41,643 nucleotides of DNA from Phycisphaerae bacterium (GTDB lineage: Bacteria > Planctomycetota > Phycisphaerae > Sedimentisphaerales > Anaerohalosphaeraceae): the NCBI GenBank assembly GCA_016782835.1, contig JADHXS010000006.1:1-41643 (forward strand), read 5' to 3'. Below, one piece after another: positions 17,544 through 25,860 of the stretch. How positions within the stretch are numbered: the stretch's first letter is position 1; every line of letters starts with the position of its first letter. The position numbers and the translations under genes are program-made. A model generated the notes under the pieces. That model was not told where the DNA came from, did no database searches, and was given only the letters and a program-made list of their open reading frames with translations.

Positions 17544-18548
17544 ATGATCCAACTGATTTTACAATTGTGTTTGATTGTTTTTTTGATTCTGCTTGGCGGC
17601 TTTTTCGCAGGGAACGAAACGGGTGTTTACCGCCTGAGCCGGTTTCGTCTGCGAATCGGGGTTGAACAGGACAAGTCCGCTTTTAAGCTATTGTTTTCCA
17701 TTCTGCGGGACGGTCAGGGTTTAATGCTTTCCCTGCTTCTGGGGAATAATCTGGCCAATTATTTCGTGACTTATTTCGTAACAGTACTCATTTTTACCAG
17801 CGTCAATGACCATCATTGGGCGGAAGTCTATGCGACGGCAATCCTGACCCCCGTTTTATTTGTTTTTGTCGATATCATTCCAAAAAATTTATACTATCAC
17901 AAGGCGGATACATTAATGCCGTCTCTGGTCTGGTTCAGTTGGTTTTTTTATCGCGTCTTTAGGCTTTCCGGTATGGTCGGAATTTTAAAGGGAATATCCA
18001 GAACGTTATCGTTTGTGCTCCGTCTTGATGTTGACACCGCCAAGGCGGTTGATGCGACCCAGCGGCATCAGGTTCATCAGATTATTCATGAAACGCAGGA
18101 GGAAGGTCTCCTGTCGGAATCGCAAAAAGATATGATGAACCGTCTAATCGATATTGGCGATGTTTCCGTTGCTTCGGTCATGATTAAACTAAAAGCCGTT
18201 GAGATGATTTCTATTGACTCGGGCTATTTGGCACTGGTGGAACATCTCAAAGAAAACACACATACCCGGCAGCTTGTTTATGAAAATGAAAGAAGCCGCA
18301 TCGTCGGATTTATTCGGATTTATGATGTACTCGAAAAGTATGACTCTCTCAATAATCTCAACGATGTGACCGTTGAGCTGACCGAGATCAATCGCAACAG
18401 TTCAGTTCTTGAAGCGATTAACCTGTTGCGTCATCAGCATGCGAAAATCGGGCTTGTCGTTGAACGATCTAAAGCATCCAAAAAAGCCGTCGGAATCATT
18501 ACCATTGCGGATCTGATTGAAGAATTGACCGGCGAATTAAATCCATAG
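17544..18548 (+). CDS. DUF21/CBS membrane protein lacking the CorC_HlyC domain
   Basis: A 334-residue paralogue of the preceding gene. The DUF21 helices cover residues about 1-165 with the motif FFAGNETGVYRLSR. A CBS pair follows (about 190-330, ending VGIITIADLIEELTG). The C-terminal CorC_HlyC domain is absent and the protein ends in ELNP. Two such genes in tandem suggest a two-subunit membrane complex. The stop is only two bases from the convergent dacB stop and no hairpin separates them. Confidence 0.9.
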   Translation: MIQLILQLCLIVFLILLGGFFAGNETGVYRLSRFRLRIGVEQDKSAFKLLFSILRDGQGLMLSLLLGNNLANYFVTYFVTVLIFTSVNDHHWAEVYATAILTPVLFVFVDIIPKNLYYHKADTLMPSLVWFSWFFYRVFRLSGMVGILKGISRTLSFVLRLDVDTAKAVDATQRHQVHQIIHETQEEGLLSESQKDMMNRLIDIGDVSVASVMIKLKAVEMISIDSGYLALVEHLKENTHTRQLVYENERSRIVGFIRIYDVLEKYDSLNNLNDVTVELTEINRNSSVLEAINLLRHQHAKIGLVVERSKASKKAVGIITIADLIEELTGELNP

Positions 18549-18550
18549 CA

Positions 18551-19957
18551 TCAAAACGTGCGGTCATAAACAGCGACGGTGATATCGTTGATACATCGCC
18601 GCGTCGTGCCGTTGCCGCCTTCGGTCAGTATGCTGAAGATGATGTCGCCCTGGGCTGTTTTGCATATCCCTGAAAAAGAATGGACTCCTGCGATATAGCC
18701 GGTTTTGCCAAGTATATTATTTTTGTAGGGTGCCTGCCGAAAATATTTGGAAATGGTGCCGTCGGTCCCCCCTACCGCCAGAGAATTACACAGTAATTCG
18801 CCTGTATCGTCGGTGTAAACATCCCTTAAAACCGCGACCAGTGCCGTTGGCGAAAGCTGGTTTTTTCGACTCAGGCCGCTGCCGTCATCCAGTACAAACT
18901 GTTCAGGGGCAACTCCCAGCGATTGCAGATACCTGGAAACCAGTGTCCGTCCATGGGGCCATTCGCCGTTTATATGCCCTTGTGTGTTTTCTGCCGAGAT
19001 TGTCTTGATGAGGCATTCGGCGGCCAATCCGAGGCTGTCTTTATTGCAGCGTGCCAAAACATCTCTAATGGGCGTTTGAAATGTTGTCAATATCCGGATG
19101 GAATTGTCATGTTTTACATATTTCTGGAGAATTTTCCCCCGAATTGAGATACCTGCCTGCTTGAGCCGGTCGCTGAGAATCGAGGCAAAAAGGCTTTGCG
19201 GGTTCTCAATGGCAACGTCAAAACCAGCCTGCGTATTCAACTTTCCTTTTACCAAAAGCTTATTGGGAACCGAGTTTCGATAGGCACCGACGGCACTGGA
19301 GCCTTTTGAAATCAGTTTTAGCTGATTGATTAAGGTCACATAGGAATTGTTCGGTTCCATTTTCAGCGTCGGGATGTTATTGACTCGCTCGGCGGTAATA
19401 TGAACGCAATTATTATAAAAATTCAGGCCGCTGACTTCACACGCATACCATTGATTGAGCTGTTCCGGCGGCCAGGAAGGATGAACTCGGTTGTTATCAA
19501 AAAAACTAACATCGATAACCACATCGTTTACCGCCTTGATATCAGCCTTTCTCAACGCGGCAATAATTTCCTCAAAGATCCTGTTTACCGACCGCGGGTC
19601 CTGCGGGTCAAGTTTAGGTTCAGCCAACAGCGGGTCTCCTGCGCCGATGATGACCAAATTATTGTCAAGCACCCCCACTTTTGTCTGGAAAACATAATCC
19701 GGGCCCAAATAATGCAGCGACGCGGCGGTGGTAACCAGCTTCATATTGGAAGCCGGAATCATGGGCTTGTCCGCATTTTTCTGGTAGAGGGTTTTGCCGC
19801 TTTGGGCATCCACGGCCAAAATCGCGAAGACGGTTTTTTCCTGTTTAGCCTGTTGAATAATGCGGGTGATTGAATCTGCCCGGCAGAAACCGGATATATA
19901 GCAGACACTTAAGCATAAAACCAGGATTTTTCTTTTACATCCATACATGGGGTACAT
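18551..19957 (-). CDS. dacB: D-alanyl-D-alanine carboxypeptidase/endopeptidase, PBP4 type
   Basis: A periplasmic class C penicillin-binding protein (peptidase S13) that trims or opens peptidoglycan cross-links. It has 468 residues with an N-terminal signal peptide (about 8-27). The catalytic motif is SNMK (Ser70, Lys73) in MIPASNMKLVTTAA, and the KTG motif is Lys418-Gly420 in LGKTGYIAGVHSF. The usual S-x-N motif appears as S-L-G at 308-310 (NKDSLGLAAE), which departs from the family. Position 181-183 YNN and the DDGSGLSRKN block also match PBP4. No clear ribosome site precedes the ATG at 19957. The Met at residue 4 (19948) is an alternative. Confidence 0.92.
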   Translation of the reverse strand: MYPMYGCKRKILVLCLSVCYISGFCRADSITRIIQQAKQEKTVFAILAVDAQSGKTLYQKNADKPMIPASNMKLVTTAASLHYLGPDYVFQTKVGVLDNNLVIIGAGDPLLAEPKLDPQDPRSVNRIFEEIIAALRKADIKAVNDVVIDVSFFDNNRVHPSWPPEQLNQWYACEVSGLNFYNNCVHITAERVNNIPTLKMEPNNSYVTLINQLKLISKGSSAVGAYRNSVPNKLLVKGKLNTQAGFDVAIENPQSLFASILSDRLKQAGISIRGKILQKYVKHDNSIRILTTFQTPIRDVLARCNKDSLGLAAECLIKTISAENTQGHINGEWPHGRTLVSRYLQSLGVAPEQFVLDDGSGLSRKNQLSPTALVAVLRDVYTDDTGELLCNSLAVGGTDGTISKYFRQAPYKNNILGKTGYIAGVHSFSGICKTAQGDIIFSILTEGGNGTTRRCINDITVAVYDRTF

Positions 19958-20096
19958 TTTTTAACATATCTATTCGGGAAATTCAAGGCACTGGCGGCAG
20001 TTATTTCGAAAAATATGCTAAAATCGGATATGGTTGTTTTTAATATAATTAGGACTTGATATGATTTTTTGCTGCCTTTTTCGGTATCCGTTGTGT

Positions 20097-20576
20097 CTAA
20101 TCCAGTGTTGAAGACGGGGACTCAACGACAGGGATGAGCAAGCCGGGGAGCGACAAAAAGTCCCCTATATACTGGATAACTTCCATAAATTTAATATAAT
20201 CCGAGGGTTTGACAACATAAAAGGAACAACCCTGCTCATAACAGAGCTCAATTTCGTGCGGGTTATTTGTTGTGGTGAGCATAATCACCGGAATTTTACT
20301 TAACTCCGGATTTTTTTCTATTGCCCTGAGCACGTCGATGCCATTGGTTTCCGGCATTTTAATATCCAATAAGAGGATATATTGGCCGGGTTTAAATGTT
20401 TCCGGGATGTCGGATTTTCCGTTCAGGTATGCTAACAATTCCCGGCCATCCGGAAAATGGATAATATGAGCATCTACACACGTACGCCAAAGATTCTTTT
20501 TTAAAAGCGCAACATGTCCCCTGTCGTCTTCCGCTAATAATATATTCAAATTTGAGGAGATTACCTTACTCGTCAT
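20097..20576 (-). CDS. Stand-alone response regulator, Rcp1-like
   Basis: A 159-residue single-domain receiver of the phytochrome-response-regulator (Rcp1) type. The acidic triad is Glu16-Asp17-Asp18, the phosphoacceptor Asp71 (LLLDIKMPETNG), and the conserved Lys123 lies in VVKPSDY. It is 12 bases downstream of a close paralogue. No sensor kinase is adjacent. The nearest in the window is the minimal kinase at 15416-16207. Confidence 0.9.
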   Translation of the reverse strand: MTSKVISSNLNILLAEDDRGHVALLKKNLWRTCVDAHIIHFPDGRELLAYLNGKSDIPETFKPGQYILLLDIKMPETNGIDVLRAIEKNPELSKIPVIMLTTTNNPHEIELCYEQGCSFYVVKPSDYIKFMEVIQYIGDFLSLPGLLIPVVESPSSTLD

Positions 20577-20588
20577 ACTTTTAGTATA

Positions 20589-21029
20589 TCAGGAAATTAC
20601 CGCAGGGACTTCAACAATTGAAAGAAAGTGCCTGATTCGATTCATGGATTCGACAAATTTTTCATGGTCCACCGGTTTAACGACAAACATGTTACAGCCT
20701 AATTTTTGACTTTTGTCGATGATTTGTTGGTTGTCGGCGGTTGTCAAAATGATAACAGGGATTTTTTTCAATTGAGGGTCTGTTTTAATGAATTCGAGCA
20801 CTTCCAATCCGCCCACTTTGGGCATACGAATATCAAGAATTAATAAACAGGGATGTTTCGAATGCGGAAAGGCGGGATCTTTGAGTTGATTTAGAAAATC
20901 AAGCGTTTGCTGACCATCGATAAAACGAACCACGTTATTGGCAATCCCGGTGCGGAGCAGATTTCTCTCCATCAGCGAAAAATGGCCGTCATCATCCTCT
21001 GCAATCAAAATAATGGCATCATCCCGCAC
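20589..21029 (-). CDS. Stand-alone response regulator, Rcp1-like (tandem paralogue)
   Basis: A 146-residue receiver with acidic Glu11-Asp12-Asp13, phosphoacceptor Asp66 (LLILDIRMPKVGG) and Lys118 (FVVKPVDHEKF). It starts with GTG at 21029, supported by AAAGGAG with nine bases between GGAG and the start codon. It shares the Rcp1-like layout, including a long loop before beta-3, with the following gene. A good promoter is visible upstream. Such output-less receivers usually act through protein contacts or phosphorelay. Confidence 0.9.
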   Translation of the reverse strand: MRDDAIILIAEDDDGHFSLMERNLLRTGIANNVVRFIDGQQTLDFLNQLKDPAFPHSKHPCLLILDIRMPKVGGLEVLEFIKTDPQLKKIPVIILTTADNQQIIDKSQKLGCNMFVVKPVDHEKFVESMNRIRHFLSIVEVPAVIS

Positions 21030-21094
21030 GATAAACAGCTCCTTTCGGATTCATTTAAGTTAAGGATCGCCAATGATGTCATCCTTCATCACTA

Positions 21095-21122
21095 ATCATA
21101 ATGGATTCGTAAAAAAAGTCAA
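21095..21122 (-). promoter_or_regulatory. Candidate sigma70 promoter of the tandem receiver genes
   Basis: On the minus strand TTGACT and TATGAT are separated by 16 bases. The start would be near 21088, about 59 bases before the GTG. The rest of 21123-21407 is A+T-rich and I see no gene in it. Confidence 0.55.
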
Positions 21123-21407
21123 AGTGAATATTTAAAATATAATACACCTATCAATTCACGTAAAAGGCGCTTTAATTTCCGAAAAGATGGGATTCCGGGA
21201 TTCTGGATTAGCGGATTTGTTATTTTATCCGTTATAGCAACCAAATATCCTTCTGCTATCCGTTAAATACGGCCGGGGCGGATATTTCGAAAGACCATTA
21301 TTTTTTTTTGCGTCCTTCCTAAAAGCTAAGATATTTTAGATAAATCAGTTATGAAATGCTATATATATAGATATGGGGCGTCCTTAAATATTCTTGTTTT
21401 CGTCCGG

Positions 21408-21436
21408 TTGACACCCGCCGAAATGACTGATATACT
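21408..21436 (+). promoter_or_regulatory. Near-consensus sigma70 promoter of the pyrKD leader
   Basis: A perfect -35 TTGACA is separated by 17 bases from -10 TATACT. The predicted start is at 21443-21444, giving a leader of about 120 bases before pyrK. This is the strongest promoter match in the window. Confidence 0.8.
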
Positions 21437-21453
21437 TTTGATGACGTGAGACA

Positions 21454-21561
21454 ATGGAATTTGAATCTATCGGCTTTCTTTGCCGTGGCGGGCTTCCGGG
21501 ATATCTGTGGATGAATGTTCCGGAAGCTTTTTTTGTAACGCTTTTTGAAAAAAGAACTTGA
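21454..21561 (+). CDS. Putative 35-codon leader ORF spanning the pyr attenuator
   Basis: An ATG about ten bases after the predicted start site opens a 35-codon frame. It begins MEFESIGFLCRGG and ends TLFEKRT, with a TGA two bases before the pyrK ATG. It runs through both arms of the terminator hairpin and its T tract. GTGAG four bases upstream could serve as a weak ribosome site. The peptide itself looks unimportant; a regulatory role through ribosome position is inferred by analogy with E. coli pyrL. Chance openness of a 35-codon frame cannot be excluded. Confidence 0.5.
   Translation: MEFESIGFLCRGGLPGYLWMNVPEAFFVTLFEKRT
21492..21534 (+). terminator. Leader terminator/attenuator before pyrK
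   Basis: GCTTCCGG (21492-21499) pairs with CCGGAAGC (21520-21527) over 8 bp with a 20-base loop. A run of seven T follows. A smaller CGGC/GCCG hairpin lies just upstream at about 21470-21484. Because this lies between a strong promoter and the pyrK start, it should act as an attenuator and not as the end of an upstream gene, since the upstream gene runs the other way. Confidence 0.7.
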
Positions 21562-21563
21562 AT

Positions 21564-22508
21564 ATGCAACACAAGGACGTCCAAAAAGGTGTTTTTCAGG
21601 CTGAAGTTCTCAGTAATCAACAAATTCGCCAGTGCTATTATCGGTTGAACCTTCTTTTTGATGCTCACGGCAGCCGTCTTTTTCAGCGAGTTATTCCCGG
21701 TCAGTTTTTGCAGTTAGACCTTAGCCCTGTTGCCTTGCCGGATATCAAACAAATCCCGGAGCATCTGAAAGATGCGGCTGTCAGAGGCGTAATGCTTCGC
21801 CGCCCTTTCAGTTTTTCTGATGTTGTTGTGACCCCTTCGACGGAGGGTCCTACTGTAAAAGTTGAAATCCTGTATTGTGTTCTTGGGCCTGCGACAGTTC
21901 GAATGATGAGCCTCAAAAAAGGAGACAGTGTGAGCGTTTTGGGCCCTCTGGGGAATGGATTTTCGATTTCTGAAAACCTTACTGATGCACTTTTAATCGC
22001 GGGCGGTATGGGGTCGCCGCCAATTCTGCATTTGGCGGGCTATTTAAAGCGTCATCATCCTGATGTGAATACCGTTTGTTTTGTGGGGGCTAAAAGTTGT
22101 GCCGATTTACCTTTTACCGTCAAGATCGGCAATTTCAAGGGATTGATTCTTGAAGAATTTGAATTAATCGGTGCGCCTTCCCATATTGCAACCGATGACG
22201 GCTCCGCAGGCTTCGATGGATATGTGACGGATTGTTTAAGGCACTGGCTTGAGAAAAATAGTGTTGATTCGGCCAAAACGACGATTTTTGCGTGCGGCCC
22301 GGAGGCGATGCTGGCCGGTACCGCAAGACTGGCACAGGATTTTTCACTCCCCTGCCAGGTCAGCATGGAACGAATGATGGCCTGCGGCATCGGATTATGC
22401 CAAAGCTGTGCCGTAGAAGTGAAGGAAACCAAAAATCAGACAGCGTATCAGTTGTGTTGTAAAAACGGGCCTGTATTTGATGCTAAAAAGGTAGTTTTTC
22501 GCATTTGA
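21564..22508 (+). CDS. pyrK: Dihydroorotate dehydrogenase B, electron-transfer subunit
   Basis: PyrK carries FAD and a [2Fe-2S] cluster and passes electrons from PyrD to NAD+ in pyrimidine synthesis. The 314-residue product has an FAD-binding barrel (LRRPFSFSD at about 80), an NAD-binding domain (LLIAGGMGSPPILHLA) and the C-terminal cluster motif CGIGLCQSC at residues 274-282, with a fourth Cys at 298 or 299. The ATG at 21564 is preferred; a TTG at 21558 would add two residues. It is followed by pyrD after three bases, as in class 1B systems. Confidence 0.95.
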   Translation: MQHKDVQKGVFQAEVLSNQQIRQCYYRLNLLFDAHGSRLFQRVIPGQFLQLDLSPVALPDIKQIPEHLKDAAVRGVMLRRPFSFSDVVVTPSTEGPTVKVEILYCVLGPATVRMMSLKKGDSVSVLGPLGNGFSISENLTDALLIAGGMGSPPILHLAGYLKRHHPDVNTVCFVGAKSCADLPFTVKIGNFKGLILEEFELIGAPSHIATDDGSAGFDGYVTDCLRHWLEKNSVDSAKTTIFACGPEAMLAGTARLAQDFSLPCQVSMERMMACGIGLCQSCAVEVKETKNQTAYQLCCKNGPVFDAKKVVFRI

Positions 22509-22511
22509 AAA

Positions 22512-23444
22512 ATGGAAAAGAATGCTAATTTACAAATAAATTTCGCGGGGCTGCCGCTTGCCAGTCCCGTAATGACTGCTTCCGGGACGTGTGGTTATGC
22601 CGACGAGTTGCTGGAGTTTATGAACTTGTCCAAAATCGGGGGAATTGTCACTAAAAGCATTTCTCTTGAGCCCAGAGCCGGTAATCCAACGCCTCGAATT
22701 GTGGAAACCAGTTCAGGAATGCTGAATGCGATTGGGCTTGCAAATATGGGGCTGGAGCGGTTTTTAGAGGAAAAAGTCCCGATTCTGGAGAAGCTGGATA
22801 CCAATATCTTTGTGAATCTTGCCGGACAAACGATTGATGAATACGTAACCGTTGCCAAGCGGCTTGCACAGGAAGAGGCGATTGACGGTTTTGAGCTGAA
22901 TATCAGTTGTCCCAATGTCAAAAAAGGCGGTATAACCTTCGGAACGGACCCCGTTTTGATTGGTGAGATTACCGCTGCCGTCAAAAAAGCTTGTTGCGGC
23001 AAACCCTTGATGGTCAAGCTGACGCCGGCCGTAACGGATATCAGTGTTACGGCCAGGGCCGCCATTGAAGCCGGAGCAGATGCCCTGAGCCTGGTCAATA
23101 CCTTTACGGCCATGGTGATTGACATTGATTCCCGCAAACCCGTTCTGGCTAATCGCACCGGCGGTCTGAGTGGGCCGGCGATAAAACCTATTGCGGTCTA
23201 TCTTGTCAACAAAGTCTATCATGAGGTCGCCAAAGACGCGAATATCCCGATTCTGGGGATGGGCGGAATTGTGACGGTTTCAGATGCTCTTGAATTTATC
23301 ATTGCCGGGGCTACTGCGGTGGCGATTGGAACCTCGACATTTGTGTATCCGGATACGGCCCAAAAAGTGGCACAGGGACTTGGAGAGTACTGTAAAAATA
23401 AAGGGATTTGTGATATTCGGGAATTGATTGGCAGCTTGCGTTAA
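22512..23444 (+). CDS. pyrD: Dihydroorotate dehydrogenase B, catalytic subunit
   Basis: A class 1B enzyme oxidising dihydroorotate to orotate with FMN. The 310-residue protein has the active-site Cys133 in ELNISCPNVKKGG, which marks class 1 (class 2 uses Ser). The FMN-binding segments MVKLTPAVTDI and GMGGIVTVSDALEFIIAGA and the early MTASGTCGYADE motif are also visible. Pairing with pyrK confirms the NAD-linked type. No other pyr gene is in the window. Confidence 0.96.
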   Translation: MEKNANLQINFAGLPLASPVMTASGTCGYADELLEFMNLSKIGGIVTKSISLEPRAGNPTPRIVETSSGMLNAIGLANMGLERFLEEKVPILEKLDTNIFVNLAGQTIDEYVTVAKRLAQEEAIDGFELNISCPNVKKGGITFGTDPVLIGEITAAVKKACCGKPLMVKLTPAVTDISVTARAAIEAGADALSLVNTFTAMVIDIDSRKPVLANRTGGLSGPAIKPIAVYLVNKVYHEVAKDANIPILGMGGIVTVSDALEFIIAGATAVAIGTSTFVYPDTAQKVAQGLGEYCKNKGICDIRELIGSLR

Positions 23445-23464
23445 GTTCTCTGAACCAGTATAAT
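23436..23464 (+). promoter_or_regulatory. Candidate sigma70 promoter overlapping the pyrD end
   Basis: TTGCGT and a perfect TATAAT are 17 bases apart. The -35 lies in the last pyrD codons. The start near 23471 would serve the small gene at 23528 and perhaps those after it. Confidence 0.6.
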
Positions 23465-23527
23465 GAGTGCAGTTTAAAAAATCCAACATTGAATTGTCAG
23501 AGGATTGGAAACAAAAGAAAGGATTCA

Positions 23528-23833
23528 ATGGCCCAAGCGAATGTTTTGAAACTGTTACTGGACTATTTTCCAACAGCCATTGACACGGGACAGTGTATCG
23601 TTTTTATCAGTGAGAACTGGCGTGTTGAACTGCGGGAACATCAAAATCCCTGTTTTGGACAGCATGGTAAAAACATTCCGGTGATTCGCGTGAAGGTCTT
23701 CAAAAAAGCGCTCAACGGTGAATTTCTGCAGGGACATTATGAAGACTTTCAAATCGAGTCCGTGAGCGAACTGGCCAATCAAATCGAACGTTATGTTCAG
23801 CATGCCGTAGGACAGAATATCCGGGAGAATTAA
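23528..23833 (+). CDS. Small protein of unknown function (101 residues)
   Basis: No family is recognised. The ATG at 23528 has AAAGGA about six bases upstream; the frame is open 13 codons further but without support. The product begins MAQANVLKLLLDYFPTAID, has a mixed alpha/beta composition (CIVFISENWRVELREHQ, then VIRVKVFKKAL), and ends in an amphipathic helix. There is no signal peptide or membrane segment. It lies 20 bases before the DUF167 gene and probably shares its transcript. Confidence 0.75.
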   Translation: MAQANVLKLLLDYFPTAIDTGQCIVFISENWRVELREHQNPCFGQHGKNIPVIRVKVFKKALNGEFLQGHYEDFQIESVSELANQIERYVQHAVGQNIREN

Positions 23834-23853
23834 TTGAGACGAATGGACACCTG

Positions 23854-24132
23854 ATGAGCGGGGACACGGCAAAGGGGATTCATATAACGGTCAAGGTCGT
23901 TCCCGGCAGCAGTCGAACGGAAATCGCGGGACTCTATAATAACATGCTGAAAATCAAGGTGGCCGCCGTAGCCGAAAAGGGAAGGGCTAACAAGGCGTTA
24001 CTGGAGTTCTTAGCCAGGCAATTAGGGATTCGGAAAAATGCGTTGCGAATCACAAGCGGACAGACAAGCGGTATTAAACACATATGGCTCGAAGGAGTAA
24101 CGAAAAAGGATGTTGAAAAGCTCTGCCCATAA
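23854..24132 (+). CDS. DUF167/YggU family protein
   Basis: A 92-residue protein matching the UPF0235/DUF167 family, with the conserved core VKVVPGSSRTEIAG, LKIKVAAVAEKGRANKAL and RITSGQTSGIKHIWLEG. The family is small and widespread and its function is not established. The length is normal. Its end overlaps the start of the next gene by 23 bases, which suggests coupling. Confidence 0.93.
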   Translation: MSGDTAKGIHITVKVVPGSSRTEIAGLYNNMLKIKVAAVAEKGRANKALLEFLARQLGIRKNALRITSGQTSGIKHIWLEGVTKKDVEKLCP

Positions 24133-25834
24133 AACAGGAATATTGCCGCGAACAGCGCATTTATGCCTCTTTCTTGTTTTCATTCTATCCCCGTCTGGTG
24201 ACAGTTATGCTGAGATATTGGCCAATCATAACAAACGGGGACTGCGTGCCTACACGATCGAAGGTGTTTTGCGGCTGCACGAAGAAGAAATCGATTTGGG
24301 GACCGCCGCGTTGATTTTGTCACGGGACTGGGGAACGAATAAAACCTCGCATGTCTATCGGCGAAAAATCGATGACATGGCGGAGGAAATTCTCAAACGC
24401 ATGAAAAAGGAACATGTTCCAACGGATTATCACGCGATTCCCGCAATCAATGCCTATTTGTTTGATGAATTGGGATTTGCAACGGTGGATAACGCCGATA
24501 ATCCGGATGATTTGTTTCTGCACATTGTGCTGGAAAAAAAGCAGGGATACTGCCTGAGCCTGTCGGTTCTGTATCTGGCGATTGCCGAACGGCTTGGACT
24601 CCAGATGTATGGTGTTGTGGTGCCGGGGCATTTTTTTGTCCGCTACGATGATGGCCATAAGCGGTATAATATTGAAACAACCTCGAATGGTGCCATTGCT
24701 CCCGATGAGCACTATACCGAGCAGTTTAAGCCGCCCAAACAGCTTAAGACACTGTACATGAAAAATCTGACTAAGAAACAAACACTGGGATGTTTTTTTA
24801 ACAATCTGGGGAATTGCTATCTGGCTGTCGGTGACACGCAGAAAGCCTTTGAAATCCTGACAAGCGCTGTTGAAATCAATCCGCTTCTTTCCGAAGCTCA
24901 TATGAATCTGGGGAATATTTACTTACAGAAAGAAATGTTTCCGGAGGCGATTAACAAATATGAGCAGGCGTTATCAATTCTTGGGCGAGACGCCAACGCT
25001 TTCAATAATCTTGGAACGGCTTATATGCAGATCGGGGAATACGGAAAAGCGGAATCCTGCTACAAAACCGCACAAAGCATCAACCCGGAGAATGTTGATA
25101 CGTATCGAAATCTCGCCAGAGCCTTGTATATGCAGGACAACGATCAGGCGGCGATTGCTCAGCTTCGGGGCGCTCTGGCGCTGAATCGGGATGATGTTGA
25201 AAGTATGATATTGCTTGGTCAAATTTATCAAAAACTTAAACAAATACCCGAAGCACTCATGCGGCTTCAAAAGGCTGTCCGATTGGAACCATCAAATTTA
25301 TCGGCGCAAACAGCGTTGGGGTATCTTTACCTTGAAACCAATCAGGCCCAAGAGGCATTAAAGCAATTTCAGGCGGTACTTGATTACCACGGGGATGATG
25401 CCCACCTGTGGTTTGGAATGGCCCAGGCTTATCATCTTGCGGGATACACAGACGATGAAATACGGGCGTACGAAAAAACGCTCGCTCTTTCGCCGAATCT
25501 GGTCGCTGCTTTGCAGAATGTCGGCAATGCTTATTTTACAAAGGAGATGAACGACGAAGCCATTTCCACATACCAAAAAGCCGTCTTGCTTGAGCCTCAA
25601 AATTCGGTATTGCACTATAATCTGGCGGTGATGTTAGCCAAAACACAGCAACACCAGCAGGCGGTAACCGAATTTTTGAAAGCGATACAGTTCAACCCCC
25701 AATATGCAGAGGCCTGTCATGGGATTGCGATTTCGTATTATCAATTGGGAGAGTATGAATTTACGAAAATATACGCACAAAAGGCCAAAGCAATGGGTAT
25801 GGATATTCAGGAAATACTTTTAAACCCGAAATAA
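24110..25834 (+). CDS. Exported or anchored protein: SirB1-like transglutaminase domain plus TPR array
   Basis: A 574-residue protein. A signal sequence (about 14-35) is followed by a Transglut_core2 (SirB1) domain at residues about 40-210. It contains KKQGYCLSLSVLYLAIAERLG, with Cys at the expected nucleophile site, and VVPGHFFVRYDDG with the His. Nine or ten TPR units follow (about 225-565), for example AHMNLGNIYLQKEMFPEAINKYE. This architecture is common in planctomycetes and related diderms. The enzymatic role is not known, and a scaffold in the envelope is likely. The ATG at 24110 lies inside the DUF167 gene and has GGAG about 14 bases upstream. Confidence 0.88.
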   Translation: MLKSSAHKTGILPRTAHLCLFLVFILSPSGDSYAEILANHNKRGLRAYTIEGVLRLHEEEIDLGTAALILSRDWGTNKTSHVYRRKIDDMAEEILKRMKKEHVPTDYHAIPAINAYLFDELGFATVDNADNPDDLFLHIVLEKKQGYCLSLSVLYLAIAERLGLQMYGVVVPGHFFVRYDDGHKRYNIETTSNGAIAPDEHYTEQFKPPKQLKTLYMKNLTKKQTLGCFFNNLGNCYLAVGDTQKAFEILTSAVEINPLLSEAHMNLGNIYLQKEMFPEAINKYEQALSILGRDANAFNNLGTAYMQIGEYGKAESCYKTAQSINPENVDTYRNLARALYMQDNDQAAIAQLRGALALNRDDVESMILLGQIYQKLKQIPEALMRLQKAVRLEPSNLSAQTALGYLYLETNQAQEALKQFQAVLDYHGDDAHLWFGMAQAYHLAGYTDDEIRAYEKTLALSPNLVAALQNVGNAYFTKEMNDEAISTYQKAVLLEPQNSVLHYNLAVMLAKTQQHQQAVTEFLKAIQFNPQYAEACHGIAISYYQLGEYEFTKIYAQKAKAMGMDIQEILLNPK

Positions 25835-25860
25835 AACATACACATACAGGAGAGAATACA

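Noticed and set aside
21454-21534. Known riboswitch or PyrR-binding leader
   Set aside because: I could not find a PyrR anti-antiterminator consensus or a known riboswitch core. The hairpin plus leader ORF is better described as an unclassified attenuator.
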